From the NCBI RefSeq assembly GCF_004563925.1, contig NZ_SPNJ01000001.1, positions 1,302,001-1,366,000 on the forward strand: a stretch of DNA of 64,000 nucleotides, in the 5' to 3' direction. The DNA is from Herbaspirillum sp. 3R11 (GTDB taxonomy: Bacteria; Pseudomonadota; Gammaproteobacteria; Burkholderiales; Burkholderiaceae_D). The notes below the pieces were generated by a model, which had not been told where the DNA came from, did no database searches, and saw nothing but the letters and a program-made list of their open reading frames with translations. The translations under genes and the position numbers were made by a program. This document shows, piece by piece, positions 50,965 through 60,306 of the stretch. The stretch's first letter is position 1, and each line of letters begins with the position of its first letter.

Positions 50965-52465
50965 CGTGCTGGCGAATCACTTTTGCCAGCTTGTCGAAAG
51001 CCGGGCCGATCGCCTCGTCCGGGACGCTGGCGTATCCGAGCAAGAGCCCGCTGCGCGCGGTCTTGGGAGACATGTAATAGGTCGACAAAGGCCGCACGAT
51101 GATGCCTTCCTTGCGTGCGTCTTCGCAGACCAATTTGTCATTGCATTGGGGCGGCAGCGAGACAGTGAGATGCAGACCGGCTTCCCCGCCGGTGATGTTC
51201 ATCTCGTCGCCAAAGTTGCGATGGATCGCTTGCTGCAGCAGGCGCAGTCGTTCGGCGTACAGCACGCGCATCTTGCGGATGTGCGACGAGAAATGCCCTT
51301 CCGCCATGAAATCGGCCAGCGTCGCTTGCAGGAATACCTGGCCGGATCGGTAGAGTTCGGCCATGCCCGTGCCGAAAGCCGGCGCCAGCGCTTCCGGCAC
51401 CACCAGGAAGCCGATGCGCAATCCCGGAAACATGATCTTGCTGAAGGTGCCCATGTAGAGCACGCGGTTGTGCGTGTCCATGCCCTGCAACGACGCCAGC
51501 GGACGGCCGCCGTAGCGGAACTCGCTGTCGTAGTCGTCTTCGATGATCCACACCTTGTGGGCGGCGGCATACTCCAGCAGCATGCGGCGGCGCGACAGGC
51601 TCATGACCATGCCGAGCGGATATTGATGCGACGGCGTGGTGCAGATGAAGCGCGGCGGACGGCGCAGGTTGGCCAGCCGCATGCGCATACCCTCCTGATC
51701 GACCGGGATCGGCACGGATTCGATGCCGAGCGAGTTCAGGACGCTGCGCGTTCCCCAGTAGCACGGGTCTTCAATCCACGCGGCGTCGCCGTGTTCGCCG
51801 AGCAGTTTGACGACCGTGTCGAGCGATTGGTGGATGCCGGTGGTGATCAGGACCTGGCTGGCGTTGCAGTTGACCGAGCGCGAGATGCGCAGGTACTCGG
51901 CGATGGCTTCCCGCAGCGGCGCATAGCCGGCGCCCGGGCCGTAGGTCAGCATTTCTGCCTGCGAGCGGCGCCAGTGCTTGTTTTGCAGGCGGCTCCAGAC
52001 CTTGCTGGGAAATTCGGTGACGTCGGGAATACCCGGCATAAAAGCGCCCCACTGCTTGTCGCTGACGCCGGCCTGGCGTGTGAGCATGGCGCCGCGTGCG
52101 GACAGTTCGGACTTGCCGGAGGGATCGGTGAGCGGAACGTTGCGTTCGACCGTTTCCGGAATCTGGTCGGGCGCCGTGTCGGCGACGAAGGTGCCGGCGC
52201 CGGCGCGGCTTTCGAGATAGCCCTCGGCCAGCAATTGTTCGTAGGCGTAAGTGACCGTATTGCGCGACATGCCGAGTTCACCGGCGAGGTCGCGCGAGGA
52301 TGGCAACTGCAGGCCGACAGGCAAGGTCTGCGCAAGGATCGCTTCGCGGATCAGCTGATAAATCTGACGATTGATGGGCATGCGCGGGATGCGAGTGCTT
52401 CCCTGGCTTGAGGGAGCGCGGTTGACGCGGAGCAGCAAATAATCCGACAAGGAGGCGATGCGCAA
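50957..52465 (-). CDS. MocR/GabR-type regulator (GntR HTH fused to aminotransferase)
   Basis: 502 residues. The N-terminal winged helix of GntR type (INRQIYQLIREAILAQTLPVG, LPSSRDLAGELGMSRNTVTYAYEQL) is joined by a linker to a fold-type I aminotransferase-like domain. The PLP lysine is in MGTFSKIMFPGLRIG and the cofactor aspartate in WIIEDDYDSEF. Family members sense an amino compound through PLP and activate or repress a divergent gene. It is divergently transcribed from gabT with 104 bp between starts, the classical arrangement for self-repression and activation of GABA genes, though PdxR-like control of vitamin B6 is a possibility for the family. The start appears to be TTG at 52465, supported by GGAG 5 nt upstream; the next ATG would cut into the HTH leader. 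Confidence 0.9.
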   Translation of the reverse strand: MRIASLSDYLLLRVNRAPSSQGSTRIPRMPINRQIYQLIREAILAQTLPVGLQLPSSRDLAGELGMSRNTVTYAYEQLLAEGYLESRAGAGTFVADTAPDQIPETVERNVPLTDPSGKSELSARGAMLTRQAGVSDKQWGAFMPGIPDVTEFPSKVWSRLQNKHWRRSQAEMLTYGPGAGYAPLREAIAEYLRISRSVNCNASQVLITTGIHQSLDTVVKLLGEHGDAAWIEDPCYWGTRSVLNSLGIESVPIPVDQEGMRMRLANLRRPPRFICTTPSHQYPLGMVMSLSRRRMLLEYAAAHKVWIIEDDYDSEFRYGGRPLASLQGMDTHNRVLYMGTFSKIMFPGLRIGFLVVPEALAPAFGTGMAELYRSGQVFLQATLADFMAEGHFSSHIRKMRVLYAERLRLLQQAIHRNFGDEMNITGGEAGLHLTVSLPPQCNDKLVCEDARKEGIIVRPLSTYYMSPKTARSGLLLGYASVPDEAIGPAFDKLAKVIRQHVS

Positions 52466-52569
52466 AGTGGCTCCATCAAATATTCGTAATTGGCTCTATA
52501 TTACAGGTCCATTGCAGATTTAGTATTGCTTCAACTTAGATTTTTCCAAAGTGGATACCGGAGCAAGCA
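52466..52569. promoter_or_regulatory. Divergent promoter region between the MocR-type gene and gabT
   Basis: 104 bp, A/T-rich. It contains TTGGCTCTATATTACAGGT followed by CCA, an interrupted TGG/CCA symmetry of the sort that MocR regulators bind, and probable promoters in both directions. The exact operator cannot be fixed by eye. Confidence 0.45.
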
Positions 52570-53913
52570 ATGACATCCAATGCACTCAAGAGCGTCGTCC
52601 CCGTCACAACAATCACATCCGCCATCCCGGCCAACGTCCCCTCCAACGCACAACTGCAAGCCCGCAAGAACGCCGCCACCCCGCGCGGCGTCGGCGTGAT
52701 GTGCGACTTCTATGCCGACCGCGCCCTCAATGCGGAACTGTGGGATGTCGAAGGACGCCGTTATATCGACTTCGCCGCCGGCATCGCCGTGTTGAATACC
52801 GGCCATCGTCACCCCAAGCTGATGGAAGCCATTCGCGCCCAGATGGAGCGCTTCACCCATACCGCCTACCAGATCGTTCCCTATGCGAGCTATGTCGAGC
52901 TGGCCGAACGCATCAACGCCCTCACGCCGGGCGAGCACGCCAAGAAGACCGCGCTGTTCAGCACCGGCGCCGAGGCGGTGGAAAACGCCATCAAGATTGC
53001 CCGCGCCGCCACCGGCCGGGCTGCCGTCATCGCCTTCTCCGGTGGCTTCCACGGGCGCACGATGATGGGCATGGCCTTGACCGGCAAGGTGGCGCCGTAC
53101 AAGCTGGGCTTCGGTCCTTTCCCCGGCGAGGTGTATCACGCACCCTTCCCGACGGCGCTGCACGGTGTGAGCAGCGACGATGCATTGGCGGCCGTCAACG
53201 GCTTGTTCAAGAGCGATGTCGACCCTAAACGCGTGGCGGCCATCATCCTCGAACCCGTGCAAGGCGAAGGCGGCTTCTACGCTGCGCCGGCGGATTTCAT
53301 GCGCGGCCTGCGCAAAATCTGCGACGAGCACGGCATCCTGCTGATCGCCGATGAAGTGCAGACCGGCTTTGCCCGCACCGGTAAATTATTTGCCATGGAA
53401 CATTACGACGTCCTGCCCGACCTGATGACCATGGCCAAGAGCCTGGCCGGCGGCATGCCGCTGGCGGCAGTGTGTGGCCGCGCCGAGATCATGGATGCAC
53501 CGGCACCCGGCGGCCTCGGCGGCACCTATGCCGGCAATCCGCTGGCGGTTGCCTCGGCGCTGGCGGTGCTGGATGTGATCGCGGAAGAGAATCTTGTCGT
53601 GCGCGGTGCGCGCCTGGGTTCGGCGTTGAAGGATTTCCTGATCGGACTGGGCTCCGGTATCCCGGCCATCGGCGAAGTGCGCGGTCTCGGCGCGATGGTC
53701 GCAGTGGAATTCGTCCATCCCGGCACCGACAAACCGGATGCGGAGTTCGCCAAACGCGTGCAGGCCAATGCTCTGAAAAACGGTCTGCTGCTGCTGACCT
53801 GCGGCAGCTACGGCAACGTGATCCGCTTCTTGTTTCCGCTGACGATTCCGGATACCGTCATGGACGAAGCACTGGTCATCCTGGAGAAGGCGATCCTCGA
53901 CGCCACCACCTGA
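52570..53913 (+). CDS. gabT: 4-aminobutyrate (or 5-aminovalerate) aminotransferase
   Basis: 447-residue class III PLP aminotransferase that moves the omega-amino group of GABA to 2-oxoglutarate, giving succinate semialdehyde. Diagnostic stretches: FAAGIAVLNTGHRHPKL, FSTGAEAVENAIKIAR, FSGGFHGRTMMGMALTG, IILEPVQGEGG, LIADEVQTGFARTGK, and the PLP lysine in MAKSLAGGMPLAAV. GGAG lies about 7 nt before the ATG. It heads an operon with a four-gene ABC transporter and gabD, and the same enzymes (DavT) handle 5-aminovalerate from lysine. Likely controlled by the divergent MocR-type protein. Confidence 0.93.
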   Translation: MTSNALKSVVPVTTITSAIPANVPSNAQLQARKNAATPRGVGVMCDFYADRALNAELWDVEGRRYIDFAAGIAVLNTGHRHPKLMEAIRAQMERFTHTAYQIVPYASYVELAERINALTPGEHAKKTALFSTGAEAVENAIKIARAATGRAAVIAFSGGFHGRTMMGMALTGKVAPYKLGFGPFPGEVYHAPFPTALHGVSSDDALAAVNGLFKSDVDPKRVAAIILEPVQGEGGFYAAPADFMRGLRKICDEHGILLIADEVQTGFARTGKLFAMEHYDVLPDLMTMAKSLAGGMPLAAVCGRAEIMDAPAPGGLGGTYAGNPLAVASALAVLDVIAEENLVVRGARLGSALKDFLIGLGSGIPAIGEVRGLGAMVAVEFVHPGTDKPDAEFAKRVQANALKNGLLLLTCGSYGNVIRFLFPLTIPDTVMDEALVILEKAILDATT

Positions 53914-53961
53914 CCGGCATTCAGTTCAGCGTTCATTTCACGACATCCAGAAAGAGCAAGC

Positions 53962-55089
53962 ATGAGAACCAATGCGATGGAAACAACGCCGCAGCCAGTC
54001 ACACCGGCCGACACGCTGGTGCAGTTCTGCGGCGTCAAGAAAACCTACGACGGTGAAACCCTGATCGTCAAGAACCTCGACCTGGAGATTCGCCGCGGCG
54101 AGTTCCTGACCTTGCTTGGACCGTCCGGCTCGGGCAAGACTACCTGTCTGATGATGCTGGCCGGCTTCGAGTATCCGACCAGCGGCGAGATCCGCCTGGA
54201 CGGCCAACTGCTCAACCGCGTGCCGCCGCACAAGCGCAACATCGGCATGGTGTTCCAGAACTACGCGCTGTTCCCGCACATGACGATTGCCCAGAACGTC
54301 GCCTATCCGCTCTCGGTGCGCAAGATGGACAGCGTCACCCGCGCCGCCAAGGTCAAGCAGGCGCTGGAGATGGTGCAGATGGGCAAATTCGGCGATCGCT
54401 ATCCGACCCAGTTGTCGGGCGGCCAGCAACAGCGCGTCGCGCTGGCGCGCACGCTGGTGTTCGATCCGCAACTGGTGTTGATGGATGAGCCGCTGGGTGC
54501 GCTCGACAAGCAATTGCGCGAGCACATGCAGCTGGAGCTGAAAGCCTTGCACAAGCGCCTGGGCGTGACCTTCGTCTACGTGACCCACGACCAGAGCGAA
54601 GCGCTGACCATGTCGGACCGCGTCGCCGTGTTCGACCAGGGCGTGATCCAGCAACTGGCGCCGGTGGAAGACCTGTACGAATTTCCGGAAAACCTGTTTG
54701 TTGCCGGCTTCATCGGCGACAACAACCGTTTCAAGGCGACCATCGAAGCGGTCGACGGCGAGCGCTGCACGATCCGCCTGCCGGACGGCGCAACGCTCGC
54801 GGGGCTGAACGTGCATCGTGCGCAGGTCGGGCAAAACGTGGTCGCCTGCGTACGCCCGGAGCGTATTCGCTTGCAGCCGCTGTCTGCAACGGACAGCAGC
54901 AATCTCATCAAGGCCAGCGTCGCCGGCCTGATCTATTTCGGCGATCACGTGCGCGTGCGCTGCGTCGTCAGCGGCCAAGACGATTGCTTCGTCAAGCTGT
55001 CGTTGAGCGACCCTGCGCTGGCCGACCTCGCCGAAGGCAGCAAGGTCGGGCTGCTGATCGCGCCGGAACGCCTGCGCGTGTTTGCCTGA
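53962..55089 (+). CDS. ABC transporter ATPase, polyamine/GABA type
   Basis: 375-residue PotA-like nucleotide-binding subunit. Walker A is in LGPSGSGKTTCLMML, signature in LSGGQQQRVALARTL, Walker B in LVLMDEPLGALDKQLRE and the H-loop in YVTHDQSEAL. A TOBE-type C-terminal domain (about 285-370) follows. It energises uptake through the two permeases downstream. The gene set resembles the AgtABCD aminovalerate/GABA importer of Pseudomonas aeruginosa in order and in the unusually long first permease. Confidence 0.92.
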   Translation: MRTNAMETTPQPVTPADTLVQFCGVKKTYDGETLIVKNLDLEIRRGEFLTLLGPSGSGKTTCLMMLAGFEYPTSGEIRLDGQLLNRVPPHKRNIGMVFQNYALFPHMTIAQNVAYPLSVRKMDSVTRAAKVKQALEMVQMGKFGDRYPTQLSGGQQQRVALARTLVFDPQLVLMDEPLGALDKQLREHMQLELKALHKRLGVTFVYVTHDQSEALTMSDRVAVFDQGVIQQLAPVEDLYEFPENLFVAGFIGDNNRFKATIEAVDGERCTIRLPDGATLAGLNVHRAQVGQNVVACVRPERIRLQPLSATDSSNLIKASVAGLIYFGDHVRVRCVVSGQDDCFVKLSLSDPALADLAEGSKVGLLIAPERLRVFA

Positions 55090-55140
55090 TTTTTCTTCGT
55101 TTTCATTTCATCACCAAGAATCACAACCAAAGAGGAACAC

Positions 55141-56187
55141 ATGAAACGCCACACTCTCGCTCTGCTCTCCCCGCTCGCTTTAGGTTTGCTGTTCTCAGCC
55201 GGTATCAGCCAGGCAGCTGAACTGACCGTGGTCAATTTCGGCGGCGCCAACGCCAACGCGCAAAAGGTCGCCTACGTCGAACCGTTTCAGAAAAGCACCG
55301 GGACCAAGGTCGTCACCGCCGAATTCAACGGCGAACTGGCCAAGGTCAAGGCCATGGTCGAAGCCAAGAAGGTCACCTGGGACGTGGTGGAAATCGACGG
55401 CGGCGATCTGGCGCGCGCCTGTGAAGACGGCCTGATCGAAAAGCTCGATCTGCTCAAGACCATCAAGAAGGACGACTACATCCCCGAGTCGCTCAACAGC
55501 GAATGCGGCATGGGCGCCTTTGTCTGGTCGACCGTACTGGCTTACAACGGCGACAAGCTCAAGACTGCGCCGCAAGGCTGGGCGGACTTTTGGGACACCA
55601 AGAAATTCCCCGGCAAGCGCTCCATGAAGAAAGGCGCTCAGTACACGCTGGAGTTCGCGTTGATGGCCGACGGTGTACCGACCAAGGACGTCTACAAGGT
55701 GTTGGGTAGCAAGGGCGGTGTTGATCGCGCCTTCAAGAAGCTCGACCAGCTCAAGCCGAACATCCAGTGGTGGGAAGCAGGCGCGTTGCCGGCGCAGTTC
55801 CTGGTGTCCGGCGACGTCGTGATGTCGACCGCTTTCAACGGCCGCATCGATGCGGCACAGCGTGAAGGCAAGAACCTCAAGGTGGTCTGGGCCGGCAGCG
55901 TCTATACGCTGGATTACTGGGTGATTCCAAAGGGCGCGCCGAACAAGGCGCTGAGCGAAAAATTCATCACCTTTGCGACCACTGCCGAGAACCAGAAGGT
56001 CTATGCCAACAATATCGCTTACGGCCCGGTCAACAAGAACACGCTGAAACTGCTCGACGCGAAGACCTTGTCCAACCTGCCGACGTCCACGGCCAACGCC
56101 AAGGATGCGATCCAGCTGAGCCAGCAATTCTGGACCGACCATGGCGAAGAACTGGAACAACGCTTTGCCGCCTGGGTTGCCAAGTAA
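55141..56187 (+). CDS. Periplasmic substrate-binding protein, polyamine/GABA type
   Basis: 348 residues with a Sec signal peptide (MKRHTLALLSPLALGLLFSAGISQA, cleavage at AAE). The mature protein has the type II periplasmic-binding fold of the PotD/PotF family (ELTVVNFGGANANAQKVAYVEPF, WDVVEIDGGDLARACEDG, FWDTKKFPGKRSM, TLDYWVIPKGAPNK). AGAGGAA precedes the ATG. It delivers the substrate, probably GABA or 5-aminovalerate judging from the flanking gabT and gabD, to the two permeases. Polyamines cannot be excluded from sequence. Confidence 0.92.
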   Translation: MKRHTLALLSPLALGLLFSAGISQAAELTVVNFGGANANAQKVAYVEPFQKSTGTKVVTAEFNGELAKVKAMVEAKKVTWDVVEIDGGDLARACEDGLIEKLDLLKTIKKDDYIPESLNSECGMGAFVWSTVLAYNGDKLKTAPQGWADFWDTKKFPGKRSMKKGAQYTLEFALMADGVPTKDVYKVLGSKGGVDRAFKKLDQLKPNIQWWEAGALPAQFLVSGDVVMSTAFNGRIDAAQREGKNLKVVWAGSVYTLDYWVIPKGAPNKALSEKFITFATTAENQKVYANNIAYGPVNKNTLKLLDAKTLSNLPTSTANAKDAIQLSQQFWTDHGEELEQRFAAWVAK

Positions 56188-56298
56188 GGCCGGCATTCAC
56201 CGGCTAGTCACCCAGCAAGGATGCGCAGGCGGCAGTTTCCTGCGCATCCAAGTTTTCGATTTCTCATTGTCAGGCAGCATTCAGAATCAAGAGTCACG

Positions 56299-57633
56299 AT
56301 GAATACTCTCGCCACCAGTCCGAACGCAGCCATGTCCACCGCCGCAGATACTGAAGCCAGGACCGCCACGCTTGCCGATCCGGCGCCGCAACAGCTCAAG
56401 CGCGACCTGCGCAAGGCGGAAACGCGCAAACGTCTCGCCGCGCTTGGGCTGATTGCGCCGCTGGCCATCTTTTTGCTGATGACCTTCGTGGCGCCTATCG
56501 TGGTGTTGCTGGTGCGCGCGGTGGAAAACCCCGAAATCGCCTCGACCTTGCCGAACACCATCGCGGCGCTGACCAAGTGGGATCGCAAGAGCGCGCCGCC
56601 GGACCTGGCCTATGCAGCGATAGCGACCGACTTGCTGCAAGCGAAAAAAGACAGTACCGCCGGCCCGCTGGCCCGGCGCATCAACACCGAACTTTCCGGC
56701 GCGCGCTCGCTGATCATGGGCACCGCCCGCGCCTTGCCTTTGCACGATGCCGACGGCAAGGAACTGCTAGCGTCAGAGCCGTCGCAGGCGGCGCAGATCA
56801 AGGAAGCCATGATCGCGCTGAACCCGCAATGGGCCGAACTCGACAGTTGGCAGGTGATCGCCCGCAACGGCTCGATCTATTCTCCCTATTACCTGCTGGC
56901 GTCGCTGGATCTCAAGCAGAACGCCGTCGGCGACATCGTCCAGGTTGATCCGGACGCGTCCATCTACCGCGCCATCTTCGGCCGCACCTTGTGGATGAGT
57001 GCGGCCGTTACCTTGTTCACCCTGCTGCTGGCCTATCCACTGGCCTACTGGCTGTCGACCATGCCGGAGCGCCGCGCCAACCTGCTGATGATCCTCGTGC
57101 TGATCCCGTTCTGGACCTCGATCCTGGTGCGCGTGGCGGCGTGGATCGTACTGCTGCAATCCGAGGGGCTGGTCAACACCGCGTTGATGCTGAGCGGCAT
57201 GATCCATGCGCCGCTGGAACTCGTGTTCAATCGCGTAGGCGTGTACATCTCGATGACGCACATCCTGCTGCCGTTCATGATCCTGCCGCTCTACAGCGTC
57301 ATGAAATCGGTGCCGCCGACCTATCTCAAGGCAGCCATTTCGCTCGGCAGCCATCCGTTTGCGGCGTTCTGGCGCGTGTATGTGCCGCAGACCTATCCGG
57401 GCATCGGCGCCGGCGTACTGCTGGTGTTCATCATGGCGGGCGGCTACTACATCACACCGGCCTTGCTGGGCGGCCCGAATGAACAGATGGTGAGCTACTT
57501 CATCGCCTATTTCATCAATACCACCATCAACTGGGGCATGGCCTGTGCACTCGGCGGATTGCTGCTGACGGGAACGCTGATCCTGTATGGCGTCTACCGG
57601 CGCTTCGCCAGGATCGACACCGGCATTGCCTGA
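56299..57633 (+). CDS. ABC transporter permease 1 (PotB-like, long form)
   Basis: 444 residues. A polar N-terminal extension (1-60) leads to the first membrane helix (LGLIAPLAIFLLMTFVAPIVVLLV). An extracytoplasmic insert of about 150 residues then precedes the remaining helices, starting AAVTLFTLLLAYPLAYWL. The EAA loop that contacts the ATPase is in YLKAAISLGSHPFAAFWRVYVPQTYPG. The insert distinguishes it from ordinary PotB and matches the long permeases of aminovalerate/GABA-type importers. The ATG at 56299 is preferred over an upstream ATG at 56221 that encodes no plausible N-terminus. Confidence 0.9.
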   Translation: MNTLATSPNAAMSTAADTEARTATLADPAPQQLKRDLRKAETRKRLAALGLIAPLAIFLLMTFVAPIVVLLVRAVENPEIASTLPNTIAALTKWDRKSAPPDLAYAAIATDLLQAKKDSTAGPLARRINTELSGARSLIMGTARALPLHDADGKELLASEPSQAAQIKEAMIALNPQWAELDSWQVIARNGSIYSPYYLLASLDLKQNAVGDIVQVDPDASIYRAIFGRTLWMSAAVTLFTLLLAYPLAYWLSTMPERRANLLMILVLIPFWTSILVRVAAWIVLLQSEGLVNTALMLSGMIHAPLELVFNRVGVYISMTHILLPFMILPLYSVMKSVPPTYLKAAISLGSHPFAAFWRVYVPQTYPGIGAGVLLVFIMAGGYYITPALLGGPNEQMVSYFIAYFINTTINWGMACALGGLLLTGTLILYGVYRRFARIDTGIA

Positions 57634-57711
57634 ACAAGTGTCCTCGGTCTTGTCATATCGTCATGCAACTTAACGCGCACAACAACATCACACTGGTTAT
57701 CGGATAACGCC

Positions 57712-58584
57712 ATGATCAACATGTCATCACTGCGGGTCTCCTCACGGGTCTCTTCATTTTTGCCGGCCTTCCCACCTTACATGTCGCTGCCGGAGCGCGC
57801 GTGGTTCTTCGTCTCGCGCAGCCTGAATGGTTTGATCCTGGTATTCCTGATCCTGCCGATACTGGTGATGATCCCGCTGTCGTTCAGCGACAGCAGCTTC
57901 CTGATGTATCCGATCAAGGGCTTTTCGCTGCGCTGGTACCAGAACCTGTTCGCGTCCGACGACTGGATGCGCGCCGCCCGCAACAGCTTCATCGTCGCGC
58001 CCGCCGCCACCGTGATCGCCACCGTGCTGGGCACGCTGGCCGCAGTGGGCCTGAACAAGGCCGACTTCCGCGGCAAAGGCATCCTGATGGCGATCCTGAT
58101 TTCGCCGATGATCGTGCCGGTGGTGGTGGTCGGCGTCGGCGTGTATCTGTTCTTTGCCCAGATCGGCCTGTCGGACGGCTACACCGGGCTGATCCTGGCG
58201 CATGCGGCGCTGGGTGCGCCGTTTGTCGTCACGACCGTGCTGGCGACGCTGCAGGGTTTCAATCACAACCTGGTGCGGGCCAGCCTGAGCCTGGGCGCCA
58301 GTCCGTTGCGCACCTTTTTCCGCATTACCTTGCCGGTGATTGCGCCGGGCCTGATCTCGGGCGCGCTGTTCGCTTTCACCACCTCTTTCGACGAAGTCGT
58401 GCTGACGCTGTTCGTTGCCGGCCCCAATCAGGCCACCTTGCCGCGCCAGATGTTCGCCGGCATCAAGGACAACATCAGCCCCACCATCGCTGCGCTGGCG
58501 ACCATCCTGATCATTTTCTCCACCTGTCTGTTGCTGGTGCTGGAATGGCTGCGTGGCCGAAATAAAGCGGCGGCCAAATTTTAA
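57712..58584 (+). CDS. ABC transporter permease 2 (PotC-like)
   Basis: 290 residues with six predicted helices, starting LNGLILVFLILPILVMIPLSF and ending ALATILIIFSTCLLLVLEWL. The EAA loop is in VRASLSLGASPLRTFFRITLPVIAPG. It pairs with the first permease to form the channel. A second ATG lies three codons in. Only 11 bp separate it from gabD, so the operon is continuous. Confidence 0.91.
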   Translation: MINMSSLRVSSRVSSFLPAFPPYMSLPERAWFFVSRSLNGLILVFLILPILVMIPLSFSDSSFLMYPIKGFSLRWYQNLFASDDWMRAARNSFIVAPAATVIATVLGTLAAVGLNKADFRGKGILMAILISPMIVPVVVVGVGVYLFFAQIGLSDGYTGLILAHAALGAPFVVTTVLATLQGFNHNLVRASLSLGASPLRTFFRITLPVIAPGLISGALFAFTTSFDEVVLTLFVAGPNQATLPRQMFAGIKDNISPTIAALATILIIFSTCLLLVLEWLRGRNKAAAKF

Positions 58585-58595
58585 GGAAAAACTTC

Positions 58596-60059
58596 ATGCT
58601 GTTATCCGAACATCTCAAAGATCCGACCCTGTTGCGCCAGCAGGCCTTCATCAACGGCGCCTGGTGCAATGCCGACAACGGCGGCACCCATGATGTGCAC
58701 AATCCCGCTACCGGCGACAAGATCGGCACCATTCCCGACATGGGCGCCGCTGAAACGCGCCGCGCCATTGAGGCGGCACAGACAGCATGGGCCGGCTGGC
58801 GCAAGAAGACCGCCAAGGAACGCAGCGTCATCCTGCGCAAGTGGAACGATCTCATGCTGGCCAACGCCGACGACCTTGCATTGATCATGACCACCGAGCA
58901 AGGCAAGCCGCTGGCCGAATCCAAGGGCGAGATTGCCTATGCTGCCTCCTTCATCGAATGGTTCGGTGAAGAAGCCAAACGTACCTATGGCGACACCATT
59001 CCATCGCCGTCGCCGACCAGTCGTATCGTTGTCACCAAGGAGCCGATCGGCGTCTGTGCGGCGATCACGCCGTGGAATTTCCCGGCGGCGATGATCACGC
59101 GCAAAGCAGGTCCGGCGCTGGCTGCAGGCTGTCCGATGGTATTGAAACCGGCTGAAGCGACACCCTTCTCCGCGCTGGCGCTGGCGGTACTGGCCGAACG
59201 CGCAGGCGTGCCGGCCGGCGTATTCAGCGTGGTCACCGGTTCGGCCAAGCTGATCGGCGGCGAGATGACCAGCAATCCGATTGTGCGCAAGCTCAGCTTC
59301 ACCGGCTCCACCGCAATCGGCAAGCTGCTGATGGAACAATGCGCTTCCAGCGTCAAGAAACTGTCGCTGGAACTGGGCGGCAATGCGCCCTTCATCGTGT
59401 TTGACGACGCCGATCTCGATGCCGCAGTCGAAGGCGCGATCGCGTCCAAGTTCCGCAATGCCGGCCAGACCTGCGTCTGCGCCAACCGCATCTATGTGCA
59501 GGATGGCGTGTATGACGCCTTCGCCGAAAAACTGGTGGCGGCGGTCGGCAAGCTGAAGGTTGGCAACGGCGTCGAAAACGGCGTCACGCAAGGCCCGCTG
59601 ATCGACGACAAAGCCGTCAAAAAGGTGGAGCAGCACATCGCCGACGCCCGTGACAAAGGCGGCCGGGTACTCATCGGCGGCAAGCGTCACGCGCTCGGCC
59701 ACAGCTTTTTCGAGCCGACCGTGATTGCCGACGTGACCTCGCAGATGATTATCGCCAGGGAAGAAACCTTCGGCCCGATGGCGCCGCTGTTCCGTTTCAC
59801 CACCGATGAAGACGCCATTGCGATGGCCAACGACACCGAATTCGGACTGGCGGCCTACTTCTATTCGCGCGACATCGGCCGCATCTGGCGCGTCGCCGAA
59901 GGCCTGGAAAGCGGCATGGTCGGTATCAATACCGGCCTGATTTCCAATGAAGTCGCCCCGTTCGGCGGCGTCAAGCAATCCGGTCTGGGACGCGAAGGAT
60001 CGCACTACGGCATCGACGACTACCTGGTCATCAAGTATCTGTGCATGGGCGGGATCTGA
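58596..60059 (+). CDS. gabD: Succinate (or glutarate) semialdehyde dehydrogenase
   Basis: 487-residue NAD(P)-dependent aldehyde dehydrogenase oxidising succinate semialdehyde made by GabT to succinate. General base glutamate in LELGGNAPFIVFDDADLD, catalytic cysteine in NAGQTCVCANRIYVQ, cofactor loop FTGSTAIGKLL, and the substrate-pocket PWNFPAAMITRK all fit GabD. AAGGAA precedes the ATG. As the last operon gene it completes transport, transamination and oxidation to a TCA intermediate; in a lysine context the same enzyme (DavD) makes glutarate. Confidence 0.94.
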   Translation: MLLSEHLKDPTLLRQQAFINGAWCNADNGGTHDVHNPATGDKIGTIPDMGAAETRRAIEAAQTAWAGWRKKTAKERSVILRKWNDLMLANADDLALIMTTEQGKPLAESKGEIAYAASFIEWFGEEAKRTYGDTIPSPSPTSRIVVTKEPIGVCAAITPWNFPAAMITRKAGPALAAGCPMVLKPAEATPFSALALAVLAERAGVPAGVFSVVTGSAKLIGGEMTSNPIVRKLSFTGSTAIGKLLMEQCASSVKKLSLELGGNAPFIVFDDADLDAAVEGAIASKFRNAGQTCVCANRIYVQDGVYDAFAEKLVAAVGKLKVGNGVENGVTQGPLIDDKAVKKVEQHIADARDKGGRVLIGGKRHALGHSFFEPTVIADVTSQMIIAREETFGPMAPLFRFTTDEDAIAMANDTEFGLAAYFYSRDIGRIWRVAEGLESGMVGINTGLISNEVAPFGGVKQSGLGREGSHYGIDDYLVIKYLCMGGI

Positions 60060-60101
60060 TTGCCTGATTGCTGAAGCCGGCCGCCTGAACGCCTCACGCC
60101 G

Positions 60102-60128
60102 GGCTTCGGCGACCCGGCCGCCGAAGCC
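60102..60128 (+). terminator. Hairpin after gabD
   Basis: Perfect 10-bp stem GGCTTCGGCG / CGCCGAAGCC with a 7-nt loop, 43 bp beyond the gabD stop. It is followed only by TTGCC, so it may be a Rho-aided or RNA-stabilising 3' end rather than an intrinsic terminator. The remaining gap to 60306 holds no gene. Confidence 0.5.
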
Positions 60129-60306
60129 TTGCCCTGCCGCAGTATTTCCATGGAAAAAGTTTTCCCGATTGCTGCCGTTAACCCCTTATGCATCACGCCC
60201 TGCCGCTGCGAATTCAATGCAGCGGCTGATTTGCGATTAAAATTTCGGTATTCGACAACGACAGGCATGTCGATCCGACAACACGCCAGGGCTCCAGGGG
60301 AAACAC

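Noticed and set aside
50842-51102. Plus-strand open frame in the gap upstream of aspT
   Set aside because: It overlaps the 3' end of the MocR-type gene, includes the tandem repeats and has no recognisable domain.
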